The notes below the pieces were generated by a model. The model was not told the DNA's origin. It saw only the letters and a program-made list of their open reading frames with translations, and did no database searches. From assembly GCA_016188575.1 (NCBI GenBank), contig JACPHN010000138.1, positions 1-24,874 on the forward strand: DNA of 24,874 bases, given 5' to 3'. Each line of letters begins with the position of its first letter. Positions within the stretch are counted from its first letter, which is position 1. Below, piece after piece: positions 18,589-24,874 of the stretch. The stretch is from Candidatus Schekmanbacteria bacterium. GTDB lineage: Bacteria; CSSED10-310; JACPHN01. A program made the translations under genes and the position numbers.

Positions 18589-20174
18589 ACGGCTTCCTTG
18601 CGCTCGCGAGCGGTCAGGATCAAACGGTTCAGCGCCTGGACATAGGCCTTGGCACTGGCGACGATGATGTCGGTATCGACCCCGCGACCGCTGTAGATGG
18701 TGCGATGCGGGCCGGTCTGGGGATTGACGCGCAACAGCTCGCCTTCACCCTGAACGCGAACGGTAACGTCTCCCACGGCGTCGATGCCGGCCGTGACTCC
18801 CTGAACTGTGTATTCGATCAGTTGGTTGGGCGCCTGGACGATCTTCTGGATCGCCTGGTAAACGGCGTCGACAGGCCCGGTCCCCATGGCGGTAGAGGCC
18901 AGCTCCTCACCGTCCTCGCGGCGCAGGAGCACTGTAGCCGTGGGAATGTTCTTGTTGCCACAAATGACTTGCACCTGTTCGAGGTGCCAGACCTCGATGG
19001 GCTGATAGAGCTGCTCGCCGAGAATCGCCTCGATATCCGCATCGGTAACGCGCTTTTTCTTGTCCGAGAGCTCCTTGAAGCGACGGAACGCTTCATTGAC
19101 CTGCGCCTCATCGAGCTCATAGCCGAGATCGACGAGGCGGTTGCGAAAGGCGTGCCGGCCACTGTGCTTGCCGAGCACGAGCTTGCTCTCGGGAGCGCCG
19201 ACGAGCTCCGCGTCCATGATCTCGTACGTGCGCTTGTGCTTGAGCATTCCGTCCTGGTGAATGCCGGCCTCGTGAGCAAACGCGTTGGCACCGACGATCG
19301 CCTTGTTGGGCTGAACCACGAGCCCGGTGTAGCGACTGACCATGTCACTGGTGCGATGGATCTCGGGGCTGTCGATGCCGGTGACCAGGCCGTAGAACGG
19401 CTTGCGCACATAGAGCGCCATCACGACTTCCTCGAGCGAGCAGTTTCCCGCGCGCTCGCCGATGCCGTTAATCGTGCATTCGACCTGCCGGGCGCCGGCG
19501 CGCACCCCGGCGAGGGCATTGGCGACGGCCAGCCCGAGATCGTCATGGGTGTGGACGGAGACCACCACGTCGCGCTCACGCACTCCCGATGTATGGGCGA
19601 TGATGTCGCGAATCAACCCGCCAAACTCCTCGGGCGTGGTGTAGCCGACCGTGTCCGGAATGTTGATCGTCCGGGCTCCCGAAGCGACGGCCGCGGCGAG
19701 CACCTGGTAGAGAAACTCTGGATCGCTGCGCCCGGCATCTTCCGGGGAAAACTCGATGTCGTCGCAGTATTGCTTCGCGAGCGCCACCATGTCGCCTACG
19801 GTCGCGATGACCTCGGCGCGCGTCATGCGCAGCTTGTGCTGCACGTGAATGTCGCTGGTCGCGAGGAAAGTGTGAATGCGCGGGCGCGCTGCGTGTTGCA
19901 CGGCCTCCCAGCACTTGGCGATGTCCTGCGGGTTGGCGCGGGCCAGGCCGCAGATGATGGGACCTTCCGGCTTGCCGACGGTGCGCGCGATCTCGGCTAC
20001 CGCGTCGAGGTCCCCCGGCGAAGCGGCCGGGAAGCCGGCCTCGATCACGTCGACCTTGAGCCGCGCCAGTTGCTTGGCGATGTCCAGTTTTTCGTGTGTA
20101 TGCAGCGTCGCGCCCGGCGACTGCTCGCCATCGCGCAACGTCGTGTCGAAAATGAAAACCCGATCTGAGCTCAC
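18585..20174 (-). CDS. leuA: 2-isopropylmalate synthase
   Basis: LeuA condenses acetyl-CoA with 2-ketoisovalerate, the committed step of leucine synthesis. The 529-residue protein has [13 protein letters not shown] (9-21), the metal-binding HTHDD (H208, H210), [14 protein letters not shown], and [17 protein letters not shown]-terminal dimer domain of the leucine feedback type ends the protein. The start is GTG 20174, which overlaps the ilvC stop (GTGA), with a GAGG ribosome-binding site about nine bases upstream. The frame continues upstream into ilvC, but that extra sequence is an arginine-rich shadow. Having both LeuA and CimA in one operon shows that the two acetyl-CoA-dependent routes are co-expressed. 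Confidence 0.96.
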   Translation of the reverse strand: MSSDRVFIFDTTLRDGEQSPGATLHTHEKLDIAKQLARLKVDVIEAGFPAASPGDLDAVAEIARTVGKPEGPIICGLARANPQDIAKCWEAVQHAARPRIHTFLATSDIHVQHKLRMTRAEVIATVGDMVALAKQYCDDIEFSPEDAGRSDPEFLYQVLAAAVASGARTINIPDTVGYTTPEEFGGLIRDIIAHTSGVRERDVVVSVHTHDDLGLAVANALAGVRAGARQVECTINGIGERAGNCSLEEVVMALYVRKPFYGLVTGIDSPEIHRTSDMVSRYTGLVVQPNKAIVGANAFAHEAGIHQDGMLKHKRTYEIMDAELVGAPESKLVLGKHSGRHAFRNRLVDLGYELDEAQVNEAFRRFKELSDKKKRVTDADIEAILGEQLYQPIEVWHLEQVQVICGNKNIPTATVLLRREDGEELASTAMGTGPVDAVYQAIQKIVQAPNQLIEYTVQGVTAGIDAVGDVTVRVQGEGELLRVNPQTGPHRTIYSGRGVDTDIIVASAKAYVQALNRLILTARERKEAV

Positions 20175-21181
20175 GATTCTTCGACCTCTTTGGGATCGAT
20201 CCAGGTCATCATGCCTCGAAGCTTCTTGCCGACCTGCTCGATCTGGTGCTCCCGTTCGGCCCGGCGGCGCGCATTGAACCACGGCCGGCCCTTGCGGTTT
20301 TCTTCGATCCACCCCCGGGCGTAGGTGCCGTCGCGGACCTCGTCGAGGATCTTCTGCATCTCGGCCTTCACGCGGCCATCGATGAGGCGGTCTCCGGCAG
20401 TGTAGTCGCCGTGCTCGGCGGTATCGCTGATCGAATAGCGCATGTAACTGAGGCCACCCCTGTAAATGAGATCGACGATCAGCTTGAGCTCGTGGAGGCA
20501 CTCGAAGTAGGCGACCTCAGGCTGGTACCCCGCGCGCACGAGCGTCTCGAATCCGGCCTTGATGAGCGCGGAGGCGCCGCCGCACAGCACCGCCTGCTCG
20601 CCAAACAAGTCGGTCTCGGTCTCCTCCGCGAATGTCGTGGCGATGACTCCGGCTCGCGTGCATCCGAGGCCGGCCGCGTAGGAGAGCGCAAGTGGCAGAG
20701 CTGAGCCCGACACATCCTGGTGAACCGCCACGAGCGCGGGCGTGCCGCCGCCTTCGGTGAAAACCTCCCGCACGCGGTGGCCCGGCGCTTTTGGTGCGAC
20801 CATGCTGACGTCGATGCTCGCCGGCGGGGAAATTTGTCCGAAGCGGATGTTAAAGCCGTGAGCGAACATCAGGGTCGCCCCCGGACGCAAGTTGGGAGCG
20901 ATCTCTTCGTGGTAGACCGCAGCCTGGCTGGTGTCGGGCAGCAGCACCATGATGACGTCGGCATCCGCGACCGCGGCGCCTACGGAGTGGACGGGCAGAC
21001 CGTCGGCGGCGGCCTTGGCGCGACTCTTGCTAGCCGCGTGCAGGCCGACCCGGACGGACACGCCGCTATCGCGTAGGTTGAGCGCGTGTGCGTGGCCCTG
21101 GCTGCCGTATCCGAGCACGGCGACGCTTTTCTGCCTGATGAGCGTGAGGTCGGCGTCGCGATCATAGAAAATGTTGGCCAT
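20171..21181 (-). CDS. ilvC: Ketol-acid reductoisomerase (NADP-type, class I)
   Basis: IlvC isomerises and reduces acetolactate and acetohydroxybutyrate in the shared valine/isoleucine pathway. The 336 residues match short, class I enzymes. The Rossmann motif [17 protein letters not shown] is at 24-40. The following loop [12 protein letters not shown] carries serines and basic residues, which favours NADPH. The metal-binding motifs [14 protein letters not shown] and [11 protein letters not shown] are intact. ATG 21181 has GAGGT seven bases upstream. The frame extends to 21319, but the extra N-terminal part overlaps the end of ilvN and is not family-like. There is a 40-base gap after ilvN and a four-base overlap with leuA. 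Confidence 0.96.
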   Translation of the reverse strand: MANIFYDRDADLTLIRQKSVAVLGYGSQGHAHALNLRDSGVSVRVGLHAASKSRAKAAADGLPVHSVGAAVADADVIMVLLPDTSQAAVYHEEIAPNLRPGATLMFAHGFNIRFGQISPPASIDVSMVAPKAPGHRVREVFTEGGGTPALVAVHQDVSGSALPLALSYAAGLGCTRAGVIATTFAEETETDLFGEQAVLCGGASALIKAGFETLVRAGYQPEVAYFECLHELKLIVDLIYRGGLSYMRYSISDTAEHGDYTAGDRLIDGRVKAEMQKILDEVRDGTYARGWIEENRKGRPWFNARRRAEREHQIEQVGKKLRGMMTWIDPKEVEES

Positions 21182-21221
21182 GATATACCTCGCCAAGAAA
21201 ACGGCGGTACGCCGTAGGGTG

Positions 21222-21746
21222 TCAGATGTTGACCTGCTGCGCGGCAGCAACCGCGGGGACTTCCTTGTCGCTGCGGCCTCGTTCCATCGCGACGAGACCG
21301 GTCCTGACCAGCTCGGCAATGCCGAACTCCTTGAGCACCTCGATGAACGAATCGATCTTCTTGACCTCTCCGGTGAGCTCGATGATGACGCTGCTGGGAG
21401 CGACGTCGACGACCTTGCCGCGGAAAATGTCCACGAGATTGAGGACTTCGGAGCGCGTATCGGGGTTCGTGTGCACCTTGATCAGGGCCAGGTCGCGCTT
21501 GACCGCGGGGAGGTCGGTGACGTCCTTCACCTCAATCGTGTTCACGAGCTTGTACAGGTTGCGTTCGACGATCCGCGCATCCGTTCGGGTAGCGTCGACA
21601 ACGATCGTCATTCGCGAGACTGCGGGGTTCTCGGTCGGGCTGACGGTCAGGCTGTCGATGTTGTAGAGGCGGCGGCGAAACAGACTGGAAATGCGATTGA
21701 GCACGCCGGGCTTGTTCTCGACCTTGCAAACGAGGACGTGTTTCAT
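21222..21746 (-). CDS. ilvN: Acetolactate synthase, small regulatory subunit
   Basis: This 174-residue regulatory subunit binds IlvB, raises its activity and usually confers valine feedback inhibition. An ACT domain is at residues ~2-75 ([18 protein letters not shown], then [12 protein letters not shown]), followed by the ALS small-subunit C-terminal domain (~85-160: [10 protein letters not shown], then FRGKVVDV and ELTG). The start ATG 21746 overlaps the ilvB stop (ATGA) and has AGGAGGTG about six bases upstream. The open frame continues to 22025 but lies inside ilvB and is a shadow there. The last ~15 residues form an Ala/Gln/Val tail outside the usual domain. Some relatives call this gene ilvH. 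Confidence 0.95.
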   Translation of the reverse strand: MKHVLVCKVENKPGVLNRISSLFRRRLYNIDSLTVSPTENPAVSRMTIVVDATRTDARIVERNLYKLVNTIEVKDVTDLPAVKRDLALIKVHTNPDTRSEVLNLVDIFRGKVVDVAPSSVIIELTGEVKKIDSFIEVLKEFGIAELVRTGLVAMERGRSDKEVPAVAAAQQVNI

Positions 21747-23452
21747 TCGTGCACCTCCTGCGCCTTTGGCTGACTTGGCCTCCGAATCATGTCGGCCAGG
21801 TCCGCCCCGCTGGGGACCATGGGGTAGACGCTGTCCGCGGACTCGACGACGAAATTCAACAGGGCGGGACCGTTGACCTCGCGCGCGCGGAGCGCGGCGG
21901 GAATGACGTCCTCTCTCCGGTCGACGCGAAATGCCGCAATCCCATAAGCCTCGGCCAGCTTGCAGAAGTCCGGGTTGACCAGCGGTGTTGCGGAGTAGCG
22001 GCGCTCGTAGAAAAACTCCTGCCACTGTCGAACCATGCCGAGAAACCCGTTGTTGATGATGGCGATGCGGAGCGGCAGTTTCTCCTGGACCACGGTGCCG
22101 AGCTCTCCCAGGGTCATCTGAAAACCGCCGTCACCGGCAATCACCCAGACTTCGGCATCGGGGCGACCGATCTTGGCGCCGATCGCCGCGGGGAGAGCGA
22201 ACCCCATGGTTCCCAGACCACCGCTGGTGATGAGCGAGCGCGGCTCTTCATGGCGGTAGTACTGCGCCTCCCACATCTGGTGCTGCCCGACGTCGCTGAC
22301 GATGATGGCGTTGCCGGCTGTCGCCTTCCACAGATCGACGATGACGTGCGCGGTCCACAGCTTACCTTGGGGATCGTGGTGCAGGATGTCGCGCTCGCGG
22401 GTGGCCGCTAACCAGGTGTCGATGCGCGCCAGCCACAGCGACCGATCGGCCTTCTCGACGTGCGGCAGGAGCTCGCGGAGAACCTCGCGCACGTCGCCGA
22501 TGATCCCGACGTCGACCTTGACGTTCTTGTTCAGCTCGGAAGGATCGATGTCGATGTGGATCTTGTGAGCTCCTGGGGCGTAGGTCTTGAGGTTGCCGGT
22601 GACGCGGTCGTCGAAGCGCATCCCGAGCGCGATGAGCAGGTCCGCCTCCTGGATGGCATGGTTTACCGCGGCCTCGCCGTGCATGCCCATCATTCCCGCG
22701 CACAGTCGATGGGAGGCGGGAAGGCCGCCGATCCCGAGGAGCGTCAACGCCACTGGAATGTCAGCCTTTTCCACGAGCCCGCGGAGCTCCGCCACAGCGC
22801 CGCTCATGATGATCCCGTGGCCGGCAAGCACGACGGGGCGCTGGGCGCCATTGATCAGCTCGATCGCGCGCTCGAAGTCGGCCTTGGGGACGATGGTGCG
22901 CGGCCGGTAGCCGGGGAGCTCGATGGGATCATCTGGATAGTGAAACCCGGTGCGGTCGAGCTGCACGTCCTTGGGGATGTCGACCAGTACGGGTCCCGGC
23001 CGCCCGGTGCGCGCGATGTGGAAGGCCTCGCGAATGGTCGATGCGAGCTCGCGGACGTCGGTGACGATGTAGTTATGCTTGGTGACCGGCAGCGTCACGC
23101 CGGTGACGTCCGTCTCCTGAAAAGCGTCGCTGCCGATCACGCCTTTGGCGACCTGACCCGTGATCGCAATCAGGGGAATTGAATCCATCATGGCGTTGGC
23201 GAGACCCGTGACCAGGTTAGTGGCCCCCGGACCACTGGTCGCGACCACGACGCCCGCCTTGCCGGTGGCGCGGGCGTAGCCGTCGGCGGCGTGCGTGGCG
23301 CCTTGCTCGTGCCGGACCAGAACGTGCCGAATATCGTACTGGGTCATGGTGTCATAGGCGGGTAGGATGGCGCCGCCGGGGTAGCCGAAGACGACGTCGA
23401 CACCTTCACGGAGCAAGCACTCCCAGAGGATCTCGGCACCGGTTTGTTGCAA
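21743..23452 (-). CDS. ilvB: Acetolactate synthase, large catalytic subunit
   Basis: IlvB is the thiamine-diphosphate- and FAD-dependent enzyme that makes acetolactate from two pyruvates, or acetohydroxybutyrate from pyruvate plus 2-ketobutyrate. With the TTG start it is 569 residues, the usual size. The catalytic Glu is E49 in VRHEQGATHAADGYARATG. SGPGATNLVTG follows. The ThDP/Mg motif starts at GDGGFQM (440-446) and ends with INN. The conserved MVRQWQEFFYERRYS is close after it. I chose TTG 23452 because GGAGGG (23460-23465) lies seven bases upstream and homology begins there. A GTG at 23521 would put the N terminus inside the attenuator hairpin. This is the first structural gene behind the attenuator. 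Confidence 0.95.
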   Translation of the reverse strand: MQQTGAEILWECLLREGVDVVFGYPGGAILPAYDTMTQYDIRHVLVRHEQGATHAADGYARATGKAGVVVATSGPGATNLVTGLANAMMDSIPLIAITGQVAKGVIGSDAFQETDVTGVTLPVTKHNYIVTDVRELASTIREAFHIARTGRPGPVLVDIPKDVQLDRTGFHYPDDPIELPGYRPRTIVPKADFERAIELINGAQRPVVLAGHGIIMSGAVAELRGLVEKADIPVALTLLGIGGLPASHRLCAGMMGMHGEAAVNHAIQEADLLIALGMRFDDRVTGNLKTYAPGAHKIHIDIDPSELNKNVKVDVGIIGDVREVLRELLPHVEKADRSLWLARIDTWLAATRERDILHHDPQGKLWTAHVIVDLWKATAGNAIIVSDVGQHQMWEAQYYRHEEPRSLITSGGLGTMGFALPAAIGAKIGRPDAEVWVIAGDGGFQMTLGELGTVVQEKLPLRIAIINNGFLGMVRQWQEFFYERRYSATPLVNPDFCKLAEAYGIAAFRVDRREDVIPAALRAREVNGPALLNFVVESADSVYPMVPSGADLADMIRRPSQPKAQEVHE

Positions 23453-23459
23453 AGGATTA

Positions 23460-23465
23460 CCCTCC
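23460..23465 (-). promoter_or_regulatory. Ribosome-binding site fixing the TTG start of ilvB
   Basis: On the minus strand GGAGGG lies seven bases before TTG 23452. It supports TTG over the upstream in-frame GTGs at 23473 and 23521. The latter lies in the attenuator terminator loop and would be absent from any ribosome-accessible leader after folding. Confidence 0.8.
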
Positions 23466-23503
23466 GTTGTCACGGCCGTGCTGAGGCTTTGGCCGCGTGG
23501 GAT

Positions 23504-23540
23504 AAAAAAACTCGGGGCCACCGCGTTGGAGGCCCCGAGT
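23504..23540 (-). terminator. Attenuator terminator of the ilv-leu operon
   Basis: In the transcript, ACTCGGGGCC (23540-23531) pairs perfectly with GGCCCCGAGT (23519-23510) across an 11-base loop. Seven U follow (23510-23504). It is a textbook intrinsic terminator placed between the leader ORF and ilvB, about 50 bases before the ilvB start. The only way into ilvB from the promoter at 23718-23746 is through it. Confidence 0.93.
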
Positions 23541-23578
23541 CATTCCAGCGTCATTATTCGGTTAAACCTGGGGCCACC
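23528..23578 (-). promoter_or_regulatory. Predicted antiterminator pairing
   Basis: In the transcript GGTGGCCCC (23578-23570), at the end of the leader ORF, can pair with GGGGCCTCC (23536-23528), giving eight pairs with one T-T mismatch. This uses the 5' arm of the terminator stem, so the two structures exclude each other. CGCGGTGGCCCC occurs twice in the leader, once here and once in the terminator, which is what creates the alternative pairing. A preceding hairpin, CTCCTCG (23615-23609) with CGAGGAG (23598-23592), covers the control codons and could act as the protector stem. Confidence 0.75.
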
Positions 23579-23663
23579 GCGAAGTACGCCGCTCCTCGCC
23601 AAGAATGACGAGGAGCCGGTCTACGATGAGGAGGATTTGGCTGGCGGAGCGATCCAGGTGCAT
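23562..23663 (-). CDS. ilv-leu operon leader peptide
   Basis: This 33-residue ORF runs from ATG 23663 to TAA (23564-23562). Residues 10-21 read ILLIVDRLLVIL, that is three Ile, five Leu and two Val in 12 codons, far above chance and exactly the amino acids made by the operon. In attenuation, low charged tRNA stalls the ribosome on these codons, freeing bases 23570-23578 to form the antiterminator. When supply is ample the ribosome reaches the stop, covers that segment, and the terminator forms. GTG 23669 two codons upstream is an alternative start. No strong Shine-Dalgarno is seen (GGGAAGAG lies 13 bases before the GTG). The ORF is too short for standard gene callers. Confidence 0.9.
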   Translation of the reverse strand: MHLDRSASQILLIVDRLLVILGEERRTSRWPQV

Positions 23664-23717
23664 CTTCACTAGTACCGAAATGCTCTTCCCAAGCGCATCT
23701 GGGAGGCACGGGCAGAA

Positions 23718-23746
23718 ACTATATGACGCGTTTCGCAGTGTGTCAA
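23718..23746 (-). promoter_or_regulatory. Sigma70-type promoter of the ilv-leu operon
   Basis: On the minus strand a perfect -35 TTGACA (23746-23741) is separated by exactly 17 bases from the -10 TATAGT (23723-23718), one mismatch from consensus. Transcription should start near 23711. That leaves about 48 bases before the leader ATG and about 200 bases of leader to the end of the terminator. Such a strong promoter suits an operon controlled by termination rather than by initiation. Confidence 0.88.
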
Positions 23747-23872
23747 GAGGTTGACGCTGCCCGAATCCACCGCCTCTTCGCCTGCAAGTTACGCGAAATC
23801 GGAACGTAGACCACCAACGAACACTTGCGGGCTGGAAGGCGAGCGGAGAACCCGGGCCCGCGCTGCGGCTTC

Positions 23873-23901
23873 TTGATGCCCGCCGGCGCCCGCGCTAGAC
23901 T
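23873..23901 (+). promoter_or_regulatory. Candidate promoter of the right-edge surface-protein gene
   Basis: TTGATG (23873-23878) and TAGACT (23896-23901) each match four of six consensus positions and are separated by the ideal 17 bases. The predicted start near 23908 lies about 48 bases before ATG 23956. It diverges from the ilv promoter with about 130 bases between the two -35 elements. Confidence 0.45.
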
Positions 23902-23940
23902 CGCGGATGCCGGCTCGTCACGACTGCTGCTCACAGCCAG

Positions 23941-23947
23941 AAGGAGG
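23941..23947 (+). promoter_or_regulatory. Strong ribosome-binding site before ATG 23956
   Basis: AAGGAGG is a near-perfect Shine-Dalgarno eight bases ahead of ATG 23956. It marks that ATG as the intended start even though the present number of G in the following tract throws the frame off. Confidence 0.8.
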
Positions 23948-23955
23948 TTCTCGGG

Positions 23956-24874
23956 ATGCGAAAGGTTGGGGGGGGGGTACGGCCGGATCGTCGCCGTAGC
24001 AGTGGCGGCGTGCTGCTGTGCGCTGCTCGCACTGGCGGCCACCGGCGCGGCGGCGCAGGTGGATGAGAGCTTCGAGAGCGGCGGCCTCGACCAGTTGCCG
24101 TGGGTGACCGATCCGGTCGGGGGCTGGGCGGTGGTCGAGGGCGTGGCGGCTGCCGGGAGTCGGGCGGCTTCCGCGAGCGGCGCCGCGGGGGCGGGCGCGG
24201 TTCGACTGGAGCTCGCGATTGCGCTCGCCGCGGCGGGCACCGTCGGGTTTCAGGTGAAGACCTCCACGGAGGCGGACCGCGACAAGCTGTGGTTCCGGAT
24301 CGTGAGCGCCTCGGGAGCCGTGGCGGACAAGGGAAGCTGGAGCGGCGAGACCGATTGGACGGCGGCTTCGGCCACCCTGGGGGCGGGAACCTGGACGCTG
24401 CGCTGGGAGTATGCCAAGCAGGCCGCGGGTGGCTCCGGCGCTGATCGGGTCTGGATCGACGAGATCGACTTGCCGGCGTACACGCTGCCCTCGACCCCGA
24501 CGGCGACCGGAACGTCCACCGCGACGCGCACGCCATCCTCCACCCGCACGCCGACTGCCACCCGGACCCCGACAAGAACGTCTACCCCGACCGGCACTGC
24601 CACCCCCTCGCGGACGGCGACCGCGACGCGCACGGCTACTTCGACCCGCACCGCGACCGCCAGCGCCACGCCGATTGCCTACGACGAGGGCTTCGAGAGC
24701 GGCGATTTTTCGCGGCTGCCGTGGGTGGTCGAGCCGGTGGGCTCGTGGCAGGTCACGACCGAGGCCGCCTGGGAAGGAACCCGGTCCGCCCGGCCCGCGC
24801 CGCTCGGCGATGGCGGCAGCGCGGCGCTGGCGGTGACGCTCGACGTGCTCGGCACGGGGATGCTGCGCTTCCGG
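23956..24874 (+). CDS. Secreted repeat-domain protein, partial, with out-of-frame poly-G at the N terminus
   Basis: ATG CGA AAG GTT is followed by ten G (23968-23977). The frame that continues from TAC 23978 is open to the window edge for 299 codons. It reads a hydrophobic signal sequence (IVAVAVAACCCALLALAATGAAAQ), then a ~140-residue domain beginning DESFESGGLDQLPWV. A 62-residue Thr/Pro/Arg linker follows (24488-24673), then a second copy beginning DEGFESGDFSRLPWV. The domains look like extracellular beta-sandwich modules, with WIDEIDLP closing the first copy. From ATG 23956 the frame with ten G stops at TGA 24064; nine G would join it to the signal peptide. TTG 23966 is an in-frame but poorly positioned alternative. 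I do not recognise a specific family. The protein is probably secreted or surface-anchored and continues beyond the window. Confidence 0.7.
23968..23977 (+). repeat. Homopolymer tract of ten G inside the signal-peptide coding region
   Basis: The ten-base run lies four codons after the start. A length divisible by three gives the secreted protein; ten gives early termination. Such tracts are classic slipped-strand sites and equally classic sequencing-error sites. Confidence 0.85.
24488..24673 (+). repeat. Degenerate Thr/Pro/Arg codon repeat encoding a linker
   Basis: Sixty-two codons are dominated by ACG/ACC, CCG/CCC, GCG/GCC and CGC, encoding patterns such as TPTATRTPT and TATRTATSTRT. It separates two homologous domains and would form an extended, possibly glycosylated spacer. 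Linkers of this type are common in secreted proteins of GC-rich environmental bacteria. Confidence 0.8.

Noticed and set aside
23504-23711. T-box riboswitch upstream of ilvB
   Set aside because: The CGCGGTGGCCCC strings superficially recall the T-box sequence, but the AGGGTGGNACCGCG consensus and the specifier stem are absent. A leader peptide explains the region better.

Overview
This is a GC-rich bacterial window of 24,874 bases. It holds one broken giant gene on the + strand, a long run of minus-strand genes dominated by branched-chain amino-acid (BCAA) biosynthesis, and a divergent, truncated surface-protein gene at the right edge. No rRNA, tRNA, CRISPR array or insertion sequence was seen. 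The protein repertoire fits a Gram-negative, deltaproteobacteria-like or Binatota-like lineage: a Geobacter-type citramalate synthase, a cyclic-glucan-synthase-like gene, and a secreted protein with a Thr/Pro/Arg-rich linker. That placement is an inference of low confidence.

Layout: (1) 1-741 has no recognisable gene. (2) 742-9223 (+) is a cyclic beta-1,2-glucan synthase-like (NdvB/Cgs; GT84 plus glycoamylase-like plus GH94) gene. It is split over three reading frames by a one-base loss near 2495 and by a junction near 5860, where about 100 residues expected from the family are missing. It is a pseudogene or carries assembly errors. (3) 9224-9442 is the gap between convergent genes. (4) 9443-13920 (-) encodes an ABC exporter module: an ATPase and a permease fused at its C terminus to an M1 metallopeptidase. 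(5) 14026-23452 (-) encodes, in transcription order, ilvB-ilvN-ilvC-leuA-leuB-cimA-ilvD. Several start/stop codons overlap by four bases.

The best regulatory signal is upstream of ilvB. It consists of a near-consensus sigma70 promoter (TTGACA, 17 bases, TATAGT), a 33-residue leader ORF whose core reads ILLIVDRLLVIL, an intrinsic terminator followed by a seven-U run, and a segment able to form a competing antiterminator. Together these make a complete ribosome-mediated attenuator sensing Ile, Leu and Val supply.

The operon explains how the genes work together. IlvBN, IlvC and IlvD form the common Ile/Val pathway. LeuA and LeuB belong to leucine synthesis. CimA makes citramalate from pyruvate and acetyl-CoA, giving 2-ketobutyrate for isoleucine without threonine deaminase. 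LeuCD, needed by both the LeuA and CimA branches, is not in the window, nor is a BCAA aminotransferase. Facing the operon, a secreted two-domain protein begins at 23956 behind its own predicted promoter and a strong ribosome-binding site. A run of ten G puts its start codon out of frame with its signal peptide, so this is either a phase-variable contingency tract or a homopolymer error.
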